64,000 nucleotides of DNA from Ramazzottius varieornatus (Eukaryota > Tardigrada > Eutardigrada > Parachela > Ramazzottiidae). The notes below the pieces were generated by a model. The model was not told the origin of the DNA. It ran no database searches and saw only the letters and a program-made list of their open reading frames with translations. The stretch's first letter is position 1, and the number at the start of each line of letters is the position of its first letter. The translations under genes and the position numbers were made by a program. Positions 33,183 to 43,246 of the stretch are shown piece after piece. The stretch is from contig BDGG01000005.1 in assembly GCA_001949185.1 (NCBI GenBank), positions 2,643,972-2,707,971 on the forward strand, given 5' to 3'.

Positions 33183-33321
33183 TATGGGCGGCGGATGCGG
33201 TTACCGTCCAAAGTAGCTATCGAAACTGACAGCTGCATGTTTCGATAGCTATCAAAACACGTACCAGATAGCTGTCAGTTTCGATAACTACTTTGGACGA
33301 TGACCGCATCCGCCGCCCATA
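33183..33321. repeat. Fold-back MITE of ~139 bp
   Basis: The left arm (TATGGGCGGCGGATGCGGTT, then GTCCAAAGTAGCTATCGAAA and CTGACAGCT) pairs with the right arm (AGCTGTCAGTTTCGATAACT, then ACTTTGGAC and AACCGCATCC-like GACCGCATCCGCCGCCCATA) over about 50 bp with few mismatches. The centre holds a second smaller inverted repeat (TTTCGATAGCTATC). Confidence 0.85.
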
Positions 33322-33378
33322 GTACCGTAGTCTCAATTTGCCAATTGCCGCACTCTGCCACGGTAATGAAATCAGAAT

Positions 33379-33420
33379 AGGGTGGGCGCGACCCGGCCAT
33401 GGTCGGGTCGCGCCCACCCT
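33379..33420. repeat. 42-bp near-perfect palindrome
   Basis: The sequence AGGGTGGGCGCGACCCGGCC followed by its complement around a central CCATGG is symmetrical except for one base pair next to the centre. The arms are GC-rich, unlike the surrounding AT-rich DNA. No loop is present, so it could extrude as a cruciform or be the tip of a fold-back element. Confidence 0.85.
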
Positions 33421-33888
33421 GAATCAGAACAAGTGGCTGAAAGATATAAAAATACCACTAGTTCCTAATTTCCTTCAGAAAACCAGATCTTCCTTTCTCA
33501 GCCTCGGATTTGAATTTTAAAACATTCAAACTACGTTTTGATAGAAAAGAATTGTTCCCAGTCACGGGACTTCTGTAAGGACCTGCCCAAAAAATCAAGC
33601 AAAAGGGTAAACTTTGGCCGCCTCAAAAAATAGCCTCTTTCTGAGCCTACCTTGCGCTATCCAACCGAGTCGAAACGTGCGGGCTCCATTACACACGCAT
33701 GCAACACACTGCACTACCGTCAGAAGAATAAATCAGGGCGATCGGAGGTGCGGCGGAGGCGCGGCACACGACGACCTAGCACGCATTCTAGCTCGGAGTT
33801 TGGAACTTGATATACCTAAGTCCCTTGTTCCTGAGTTTTTCCACCTAGACCTGTGTCTGTCTGGTAACCATGGATGGCTTTTGTGCAT

Positions 33889-35584
33889 AGGTTCCCAGGA
33901 TTGAATTTAATTTGTGCAGAAGAGGTAAGCTGGATATACGTCATCATTTTGCTCGACCAATGGGAAGAAAAAAATGGATTCTTCCGGGTGTCTTGAAGCA
34001 GGTCGATAGTACATGGTTCCTGAGGTGTAGGAAAAGAGAATCGAGCCGATCTGACGGTTAACTTCACTTTAATGACCGGTCGACTATTCCCAAACGGTAT
34101 AGTGTCTCAGTGGAGCCTTCTGTGCTTTTGATCATGATATTATAAGGTTAGTTTTACTGTAAATAATTAAACTTATCAACAACAGCACTGCGCATCTTTA
34201 TGTCACCCGTCACGCGACAAGCAATAATGAGCAATACCGACGCTCATAAACTTCACCGAACATCTGGAACCGTCCTATTAACATCGATACTGTCTAGTAT
34301 GACAATTTAAGGAAATGTGGGTCGACAATTTTATTATGTTTGACAGGAGCTCTTATATCGTTCGCCCAAACACCAAACGAACGAACCTAAACCGAAAATA
34401 TCTTGTGTAATGGATCGAGCTGAACGCTTCAGCATGACAAGTTCGGTTTCACAGAGCAAAGCAGATACTGCATAGGTACTCATCACAGAAAAAAGGAATG
34501 GTATTAGCGGCAAAACGAACGCAAATTTCTCTGTTCAAGAGGCGTGAGTTACGCAATCAAATCCGCGTCCGTTTGTTATTGGCAAGCACTTTAAGAAGTC
34601 CAATGGCATAATTTACATGCAGAAAATCGCATCTATAAAGCTGAAAAGGTACACGTCTCTTTTTGTATTATTCTCATTATTAACAATCGTTGTTTCTGGA
34701 TTGAAGATTGATCTCTTTCAGGTGAAAAAACGCGTTTCCCTAAAACTGCAAGCGAAACACTGAAGTATCTTATTAGCAACTTGTATACGGAGCGCTTCAG
34801 CGACGTCTACTCGCTCATGGAGATCTTTGCCGTTACCCCCGTCACTTCCGCAACAGGCGAACGTTTCTTCTCAAAGTTGAGGATTGAGAAGAATTACTTT
34901 CGTTCACGTATGGGCAACGATCGCCTCAACGGACTCACCCTAACCAATTTCCATAAAGAGTACCGAATCGACCACAAACAAGTCGCACAAAGGTATCTCG
35001 AGCGACCACTCGGCGACTTGCCGCTGACTACGGAGCCAACGCGCGAAGTTAACCTCGCGAACATGGAGGATGCGGATGAGATCGATCAACAAGGCCTGGA
35101 TCCAGAATTTCATGCGTTGGATGCGGACGAGTAATATCAAGATGTGCAATGCTTTCACTGATAAGCACGCTTTCATTATGGAAACAGCTCTTAAAAAATA
35201 TCTACAGAATGGTATCGTTTCGGATTTCCATATTATGTCCGATGATCACATAAGATTATTCCCCGTCCCTCTAATATCCAGACACATCAAATTCACAAGT
35301 CGATTAAAACATGATTTCCAGAACAAGAAGTTGTTATTCGAATTTTCGTTATGGCATTGCGGGCAAACCAGGACTGAATATAAACATCGTGAAACTCTGA
35401 GCGAACCTGCCAGAATTTTCTGAACTTGCATCTTGCTTGCGCTTACACCTCAGGAACCATGTACTATCGACCTGCATCAAGACACCCGGAAGAATCCATT
35501 TTTTTCTTCCCATTGGTCGGAAAATGATGACGTCTATCCAGCTTACCTCTTCTGCACAAATTAAAAATTCAATCCTGGGAACCT
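33889..35584. mobile_element. hAT-like fragment between 141-bp inverted repeats
   Basis: Bases 33889-34029 and the reverse complement of 35444-35584 match almost throughout (about 95%), both starting AGGTTCCCAGGATTGAAT and ending in TTCCTGAGGTGTA. Between them 34781-35134 encodes on the + strand a hAT C-terminal dimerisation segment (VTPVTSATGERFFSKLRIEK, then FRSRMGNDRLNGLTL). The main part of a hAT transposase, with its DDE triad, is missing. Arms of 141 bp are long for hAT, and no 8-bp target duplication is visible at the outer ends. So the arms may belong to another element or be an inverted duplication into which the hAT fragment fell. Confidence 0.65.
34781..35134 (+). pseudogene. hAT transposase C-terminal dimerisation domain
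   Basis: A short frame that starts without an obvious initiation context. Residues 14-50 match the hAT dimerisation pattern: Pro-x-Thr-Ser-Ala-x-x-E-R-x-F-S, then a basic helix, then RSRMG and a Leu-rich helix. The acidic tail after residue 80 (DADEIDQQGLDPEFHALDAD) is a usual end for such proteins. The upstream zinc finger and catalytic domain are absent. Confidence 0.75.
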
Positions 35585-38116
35585 TTGCCCTCGGGTCTTG
35601 TTCTCGTAGGTGTCCATGGTCAGCAGCGGTCGGGCTATATAAGCGCAGTCTAGACAGTCAAGCCCGCCATCGTCGGCTTGCTTGCGAACACTTTCCGTAA
35701 TGTCGAAGTAAATGCCCAGTTCGTCCATCATCTTGAACAAGACTGCCTTCCGCTGGTCGTTGTTTTCGAAGTTCGACAAAAATGTTTTGTCAAGGCGCAA
35801 GGTCACTTGCCTCACTGGGACGAATACCCAGCTTAGCACACCACGGAGCCATTGCTCCTAGGTTTCTGCAGTCCCATAGGTAAACGGTATTTGTTCCGGT
35901 CTTAAGCTGAATCCAAGTCTACACCTGTGCAATGTCACTGCATCGAATCTAACCAGTAAACTCTCGATCAGCTCGACGTATCGATCAGCGTAGTACGTAG
36001 TACCGTACAAAGTAACCGCCGTCACAGGCTGAGCTGTCTGGAGCAGCGATTTGAACACATGACTATGCTTGTGGACCAGCGCGATGTATTTACTCTCGCG
36101 TTGACGGGGATCGGGAAAGAACACGACCCGATTTACGCTATTTGGTTCGACAAGTAACAGCTCGTCAGACGAACGCTCCTTCTGAGCGTTACGCCGGAGT
36201 TCGACTTGATCCTTGCTATTGTCGCGAGAATTTCCTTCGGAATTTAAAATCAGAATTTTTCTACGAGAGTACGAGTACGACGAGTGTACGACTGATAGGG
36301 ATTTCCCCAAGGTATTAAGCCAGCCTACAGGCGGCGCTTCGTTAAAAGTATATAAGCTGGAAGCTGTCAGTTGTTCGACACTCTTTTTCCTTCAGTTGAA
36401 TGTTCATTAGTAAAGTACAGTACAAACTCCAGCTTTTGCCGGTCTTTTGTAAAGCCTAACTGGCTGACTGAGAGGTCTACGAGGTCCTCCAATCTTCCTT
36501 GGTGGATAAACCTGTCGATGGTCAGCGAAGCCTGAGTTTCCTGTAGGATCAAAGTCGAGGACGCTTGTCTAAGGCCTTTTGGAATACCGGGATCAACTGG
36601 CGGACACTGTCGAGGTAAATCTATGAGACGAACGAGTAGCCTACAGGTCCTAAAGGAAGAAAGGGTGACTCGTGTGACGGATAGGAACGTATCAGTGGTG
36701 GTTTGTCTGGAAGACTTGTGGAGTGGGGTTTTGCGTCGAACAACAGGCAGAGCGCCGGCAGCATCGGGTTCTCTACCAACTTGAAGTTTGGCTGAAGCTG
36801 ACGTCCGTTTAAAGTTCCTCGTTAGTCGGACGATAAAAATTATTAATCGAGATGCAGTGTGAATTAGCCCATCGCCCGAGCCAGCAATTTTGTTGCAGGC
36901 TTTTTGCCGTGGTGAGAGTTCTTTACGCTACACTAGCTTTGGTTTCAGGATACTGGAACGGAGGTTCGTCGGGAAAGAATGCTGTATTCCCTCGAATGTT
37001 CTGCGAATCACGTGACTGTCGTGGTAAATATCATCCGGCGGGGAGCAGAAAGTTTCTATACCTTCAATCAAAGACTGTTCCCCAGTCAAGTGCAATGATG
37101 GGCTACAATCAAACAATCAGCGATACCAGTGCGGGTGTAATCTACTGGCATGATGAGGTAATTCGCAGAACTATCGAGGGAATACAGTATCGTACCCTTA
37201 TTGAATCTGGAGACCTTAAGCAGCGATGTCTTCCAATCGATCGACACCCTGTTAACAAAGTAGAAAAATTCACAACTCTCGTTGATGTCACTCCGCGAAT
37301 CATTCTTGTCTTCGAAAATTAGGTGAAATTCGTTTGGATATAAAATGGGCCGACCTGCATAATCTGCTGGACTGACCGACGTCCAAATAGGAGAACACTT
37401 CGTCGCGGATCAAGTACGCAATTCGACGCCACAGTTTTGCTTCGCTGTACGGACTCTCGATCTTGTGAATGTCTATCCCGATGCAGTGTTGCAGGACGCG
37501 AGAAGCAAAACCCTGCAAGAAACACGAAGGTTGCTGTTAACATATACAACCATACACATCGAAGAGCACCTTCCCCTAGACGGCTCATGCGATTGGACGC
37601 TATCTCGTGCGTATAGAAGCAAGACAAATAAAATCGTAACTTTTGACCCACAGCACGGTATACGGACCAGTGAGAAGTCCGGATGGAAATTATCCGTCCC
37701 ATTAATTCCTTCAGTCTGAGTTCCAGCTTGACCGTCCTCATCTCCCTCAGCCGCGCGATTTCGGTCTCCAGTTTGGTGTTTTTTCTCCGGAGAACCAGAT
37801 AGTCATCACCCATGTTACCTAGATCTCCAGCCACGAGATTCCCGAAGACTCCAAGGGAGGCCTCCACAACCACATTCTTGTTCTTCAGCTGAGCTTCCAG
37901 GAATACTTCACACGCTTCGTCTCCGTCGATGTTGAGACCCCCGTAGGTTGGGAACAATGAACTCTTCAGAACACCTCCGTTAGCTCTGCTGACTAGTAGA
38001 TGCAGAAGGCTATCAGCAGCTTGTGATCTCCTGCGCACATTGTCCATTAGTCTCTTGAATTTCATCAGCTCTGGATCGTTCTTCAGCAGCATCGCCTGAC
38101 TGACAACTGCCGCCAT
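35561..38116 (-). pseudogene. F-box-like gene with coiled coil, decayed
   Basis: The start at 38116 has a good context (GCCATGGCG on the coding strand). The first exon (38116 to about 37670) encodes about 140 residues with a charged helical stretch (LRRKNTKLETEIARLREM) likely to form a coiled coil. After an acceptor TTTCTTGCAG at about 37515, the next exon encodes LIRDEVFSYLDVGQSSRLCR, which fits the F-box pattern (a ~40-residue Skp1-binding motif of SCF ubiquitin ligases). Further open pieces at 36552-36367 and 36310-35561 share the strand and could be the substrate-binding part. The last piece is broken by an in-frame TAG at 35860-35858. The F-box identity is moderate, and whether all pieces form one gene is uncertain. 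Confidence 0.4.
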
Positions 38117-38562
38117 GTCTTTCCTCCTGTTGAAGCCGAAGGTCTGGTCTCAACTTGGAAATACCTCGAAAACAGAACCGCTATAGTCAGAGGAAACGTT
38201 TGAATTTCCTTTTGAAGTAAGGTTGTTGTGAAAAAAGACGACCGGAAACGGCGCGAATGAATGAAGCTTCTGAAGTAATGTCAGACCATGCAAGTCATGA
38301 CATCACATCCTTTGGCAACCATGACATGACATAACAACTTGACGTCAGCCAAGCCTCTGGAGACCAGTGTCCGCAAGTGTTTCTCAGTGAATAGATTTCT
38401 TGCGCATCCTCCATCAAAGTCGATCCTGTCCTTCCCTGCTTGTGGATTTCTGGCAGCTGTCCTCGTCACCAGGTGAAGTGAATCCTTGCGTTTTCTTCCT
38501 GTGTAACTTATGGAACTCTCCACGGAAGGACTGTTGTTTCGTTCCAGAAGGGAAACGGGGTC
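38117..38562. promoter_or_regulatory. Bidirectional intergenic region
   Basis: About 450 bp separate the start of the minus-strand F-box-like gene and the + strand small membrane protein gene, so both promoters must lie here. I cannot identify a TATA box or other element with confidence. Confidence 0.35.
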
Positions 38563-39187
38563 ATGGAGAGTCAACCCCCGCTATACAATCCGAAGCAGCC
38601 GATGCCTCCTTCTGCTCCCGCTCCTCCTTACAATCCTCAACAACAAGCCATGTATCAACCTCAACCAGCTTACCCGCCAAATCCCTACCAAGTTCCGGAA
38701 CAACAGCCCATGCTGATGCATCACAATTCTCAGCCGCAAGTCATGTACCAACCGAACCCTGTAAGTGGTTTTCTTTGCCCCGTGCAACGGCATCGTATTC
38801 CTCTGTTACTATGTATTTTTTTCCAGGGAATGATGCATCACACAAACACCATCGTTGTAGCTCCAGGAGGAAACACCGGACAAAGAACAGTCGTCATCGA
38901 GTGAGCTCCATTTGATCTGTAGTCGTTCAACTCAACTGGAAGTGAATCAAGAAAATGTATGTCAATCAATCGAATGATGGGTTTGTCTTTGCAGGAAGAA
39001 ACGCAAGATGCAGCACTGGCTTCATTGCCTGATTACCATTCTGTTCCCTCCGTGGGTCTTCGTCTGGATTGTTCTGGTAAGAGCACAAACCTCTAGCTTG
39101 TTCAAGATTCACCAAAACTCGTTCGTCTTTTTTCAGTGCATTTTCAACAGCAACAAGAAGCCGAAGCAGACGGTTGTGCAAGTCTGA
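38563..39187 (+). CDS. Small proline/glutamine-rich single-pass membrane protein
   Basis: Four exons with clean splice sites: 38563-38760, 38827-38900, 38995-39076 and 39137-39187, giving 134 residues. The donors are GTAAGT, GTGAGC and GTAAGA; the acceptors are all pyrimidine-tract-AG. Residues 1-66 are a Pro/Gln/Tyr/Asn-rich cytosolic-type tail with PPxY-like motifs (PLYNP, APPYNP, PPNPYQ) that could bind WW domains. The third exon encodes KKRKMQHWLHCLITILFPPW and VFVWIVL, a basic flank followed by one hydrophobic helix. The last exon is a short polar tail ending in VVQV, a possible PDZ ligand. I do not recognise the family. The layout resembles small endosomal or plasma-membrane adaptors, which is inference. 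Confidence 0.85.
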
Positions 39188-39534
39188 TCCAGAAAGAAGC
39201 TTTCCTTCTCGAAAAATGTTTACCGTGGCCGGCTGAGCTCCCTTGAGGTTTCTCCACACTTGGGATTTCGATGCTTTCTTGTACGGTCGTTTTCTCAGAT
39301 GACTTTACTGATACCATGAGTTTTGTGATTTTATCCGTGTGAAACTTTTGCTTCTAGTTCCATACTTTATTCAAATTTTTCAGCTATTCATTTGTAGAAT
39401 AGGTTTAAGGAACCTTTTATCATGTGATGTTCTCTCCTTTCATTCAAACCTTTGGATAAAAGTTCCCCTTTGAGTTTATCCTGATGAATACAAAATGTAC
39501 ACAGCGAATAAAACCAAACCGAAGCTGAGTAAGA
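39188..39534. other. Convergent 3' intergenic region
   Basis: This contains the 3' untranslated regions of the convergent small membrane protein gene and DDX23. An AATAAA polyadenylation signal for the + strand gene lies near 39509. No other feature. Confidence 0.5.
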
Positions 39535-42500
39535 CTACAGCTTCTCCTCTTTCTTCTTCTTGTTGAGTACCGTTCCCGGTTTCGTCTGGGCCTTCTTATG
39601 GTTATCCAGTTCCGGTGGACAATGACTGACCGGACTACTCTTCAACAGCAACCTCAAATCATAGAAGAGTTCTTCGTCAGGCGAGTTGGGTACCAGGAAG
39701 GAGATGGCCACACCGTTCTTGCCAGCACGACCTGTTCGACCGATCCTGTGCGTGTAGTCTTCGATGGTCTTGGCCATGTCGAAGTTTATGACTAGCGAGA
39801 CGTTCTGAATATCGATACCACGACCAGCAACGTCAGTAGCCACCAGGATGTCCTTGTCGCCCTTCTTGAGACTGGCCAGTGCGTATTCACGCTGTTCCTG
39901 GCCTTTACCACCGTGAAGGGTAACCGCCTTGAACTCTTGCTTCTCCAAAGCCTTAGCCAGAACATCAGCACCCTAAAAGCAACAGAAAGTCAAATTCCGG
40001 AAAAGTGGTATTCCAGAAGTAGTTCAGCAAACACGGCAAGATCGCTTTCATAAGTGGCGCACTCATGCAGCCGGTAACACTGAAAACGTGCGCCACTTAG
40101 GAAAGCGATCCGAGCCCGTTCCTAACTGGAGCCCTTCCCAAGTGGCGTGAGTTTACGGCCCTATTGACTGAATGCGTGCGCCGCTTGGGGCAAAGTTCTT
40201 GTCGGGTTCTCTGCCTCGGTCCTATTTCGAAAAGAAATCAAAAAAAAACATGGTGATTGAGTTTTACGGGTACCTTTTTCTGGTTGACGAATATAATGAT
40301 AGGTGGTTCATACTTCCCAGCCAGGATCTCCAGCAGCTTCTTCTTCTTCTGGCCTTCCGCCATCATGTAGACGATTTGTTCCACACGATCGACAGGCTTG
40401 CCGGCTGTGCCGATGTGGACCACGGCAGGACGACGAAGGTAGCTGCGCGCTAGACGTTCTACAGCGGCAGGCATGGTGGCTGTGAACATGACCGTTTGTC
40501 GGAACTTTTGCTTGGTAGCGAAGTTGGCAAGAAGAGCCTTGTCGTCCTCGGCTTCGTCCGTGTCGGGTTTTTGGTTCGTCAGCGGCATGTAGTCCAGAAT
40601 CTTTTGGACGTCACCTTCGAAACCCATGTCGATCATACGATCCGCCCTATCAAGAGAAAACTCGGTTCGAATCTAAACTTTATGAAAAATTGAGGTGCAA
40701 GTTGCACTTACTCGTCAAGAACGACGTAGGAACACTGCGATAAGACCAAGTATCGGTTCTCTAGGACGTCCAGAAGACGACCTGGAGTAGCGATGACGAT
40801 CTGGCATCCAGGCAAACGGAAGCCTTGGTCTTCTCTCGAGACACCTAGAAGCGGGAGAAAAGCGGATTACGCAAAACATTTGAGAAAGTACTCACAAGAA
40901 AACATTTACCTCCGATGACGGCAACAGTTTTGATGCCCAAAGGTTCCCCAAACTTGATCGTCTCTTCCTCGATCTGTTGGGCCAGTTCTCTGGTAGGTGC
41001 CATGATAATGGCATAAGGGCCCTGGTCTGTGTCCCCAACACGTTCCACCTTGGGTAGAGACGTGATCCACACCAGAAGAGGGATAAGGAACGCGGCTGTC
41101 TTACCGGAACCTGTCTCAGCTACACCAATGATGTCGCGGTTCTGCAGACCGATCGGGATGGCTTGCCGCTGAATGGGTGTGGGCGAGGTATATCCGACCT
41201 TTTTGATGACTTCCATGATCTGATCGGGAATGCCGGCTTCATCCCACGAACGGAAAGGATTCGGGATCTTACCTCCTGCAAATAAAGGGCAAATCACCTC
41301 CGGTCAATCAATAAGCAACCTGGAACCAATCAACTGGTACATCTAATCTCCAGCCGTTATGTGACGTCACCGCGATGTTTATCACGGGTGACGTCATAAT
41401 TGTGCCTTTGTTTTTGCGTATCAGTTAATACGATCAGTGCAAATCGTATTACCTTTGATGACGATGTTATAATCTTCGCGGAAGATTCTCCAGTCCCTTT
41501 CGTTCATCTCGTCGGGGTCTTTCTCCGACCAGTGACGATCATCGTACCTCGTCTTTGCTTCCTTCGCTCGAAGCTTGTCTTTATGCGTTTCCGCTTGCTG
41601 TTTCTCCGCCTGATTCCTCCTCTTCTCGATGAGGTCCTGGTAAAACTTTGCATTCTTCTTCTGGCTTTTAATATCCACCCCGCCAATATGGCCTCTTCCG
41701 AAGAACTGTATCTGGTGTTTAGCTTTGTATATCGGGTTATAATCTAAGCTCGTGTCTTCCCCTGCATCCCAGTCAAAGACAAACTTCCGTTCATTCAGCC
41801 GTCTCTGCCTTCTGCGGCGACGCTGCGTCACACCGAGGTAGCGTTCTTTGATCGCTTGCTCTTCTTTCAGCTTATCACTATCCGCTTCGCCATCCCTACC
41901 TCGCCGCCTGGAACCGCTGGGTTCGTCGTCTGATTCACTGCCATTTGTGTAGTCGGAGTCCGCTCCGCCTACCCTTCGGCGCTCCTGCTCGCGTTCTCTT
42001 TCTCGCCTCCGCTCGCGTCGCTCACGACTGCGCTGTCTTTCCCGTTCACGATCTCGATCACGGCGATCTCGACTCCCTGAACGATCCCTTCGTCCCCGAT
42101 CTGACTTCCTGGCTTCTTGCTCAAAGTCTGTCCTCTTCTTCCGTTCTTCCTCCTGCTTCGCACGGACAGCGGCTACTTCTTCCTGGCGTTTCCGTAAGGC
42201 TTCTGCAGCGCGCTCTTCCTTCGTCAGGAATTTCGGTTTGGCTTCTTGTTCTTCCTCAGCCTTCTTCTTCGCGAGAATCTCCTCCAGGGAGAGAGGTTCA
42301 GCTGCCTTTGGCTTGACTTCTCCGTCTTCCTCTTCTTCCTTCTTCACACCGTTTGTCTTGTTCGAGTGTCCAGGCTTATCATCTCGCTTCTTGTCCGAAT
42401 GATCGTCGTCACGCCGTCGTTTCGTCCCATTTCGTCCTGATGGGGAACGGGAGCGGGATCGATTACGTCTCCTGTCACCCTCAGCGTCTCGGGAACGTTC

Positions 42501-42626
42501 AGAATCACGATGTCCATCCCCTTTGCGATCAATATTGTTCCTGGTAGACGAATCTTGGTCATTATGACGGCTGCGAGAATCTGTCCTGTCGGAGTTCAGA
42601 CGACGTTGATCCACGGCTGAATCCAT
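39535..42626 (-). CDS. DDX23: DEAD-box RNA helicase DDX23/Prp28
   Basis: Five exons: 42626-41453, 41275-40910, 40844-40712, 40646-40274 and 39972-39535, giving 827 residues, the usual size for metazoan DDX23. It is the U5 snRNP helicase that exchanges U1 for U6 at the 5' splice site before spliceosome activation. The first 280 residues are an RS/RD/RE-rich domain typical of the metazoan protein, followed by the conserved linker ([16 protein letters not shown]). Helicase motifs are all present: [47 protein letters not shown] and [10 protein letters not shown]. Intron 3 falls inside the DEAD motif (DE|AD), and intron 4 holds a fold-back repeat. The start Met is the first with a plausible context after the 5' untranslated part. 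Identification is confident. Confidence 0.96.
40038..40200. repeat. Fold-back repeat in DDX23 intron 4
   Basis: AGATCGCTTTCATAAGTGGC (from 40038) is matched by the complement of GTGCGCCACTTAGGAAAGCG (from about 40089). A third related word, CAAGTGGCGTGAG, and its partner GTGCGCCGCTTGGGG follow to 40200. It looks like a small MITE with a partial second copy. Confidence 0.75.
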
Positions 42627-42629
42627 GTT

Positions 42630-43246
42630 CTTCAACCAGCGACCTCCAACATACTCGTTGATATCCGAACAAGAAATTATCAGTTCCACTTGGAGATGCA
42701 AGGGAGCGGATGAGAAACGGACCCGGAGGAAAACGGACTGGAAAGTTGGAAAGTGAGTGAAGAAAGTCAAGAAACAAATGAAAATTCATGGCTCAAACGA
42801 TTGATTGTCGCTCGCGTGTTGATCGATAAAGTCGCTTTCCAAAGTAGGCGTGTCCTTCTTTGAATGCGATTAGTCCAGCCACTTACGCATGTTACATATG
42901 ACATGACAGGACAAAACGGTTGTAACACTGAATGCCGACCGGAAGTGCGTGTGCAGGAACCAATGGATCTTGAACGGAAGATTCTCCTTGCACGGACAAG
43001 CCCTCTGATAGAGAGAATTAAGGCCTATCTAGAGCCCACCAGAAAAGTGGAGAATCCATGATCAGCGAGCTGGGTGACCTGGGTCGTCTCACTACGCGGT
43101 AAACCAACAACTTTCGCTAACAATGTCATAGAAGCTTTGAGCCAGTAGTAGTTACTGTAAGTCTATTCCTGGCGAAAAAATTCAGGACCACGGGTTCAAA
43201 AACTTAACAAGAGTGCTAACTACTCCGCATGACATGGCTTGTCTTC
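42630..43246. other. Upstream region of DDX23 and 3' flank of SLC6 gene
   Basis: Both neighbouring genes are on the minus strand. The interval holds the DDX23 promoter and 5' untranslated region at its left and the 3' untranslated end of the SLC6 gene at its right. No separate gene is supported. Confidence 0.5.

Noticed and set aside
36852-37322. 156-codon + strand frame opposite the F-box-like locus
   Set aside because: It overlaps the better supported minus-strand coding pieces and contains an inverted copy of that sequence; likely antisense shadow.
41945-42316. 123-codon + strand frame opposite DDX23 exon 1
   Set aside because: Shadow of the Arg/Asp/Glu-rich coding strand; no independent support.
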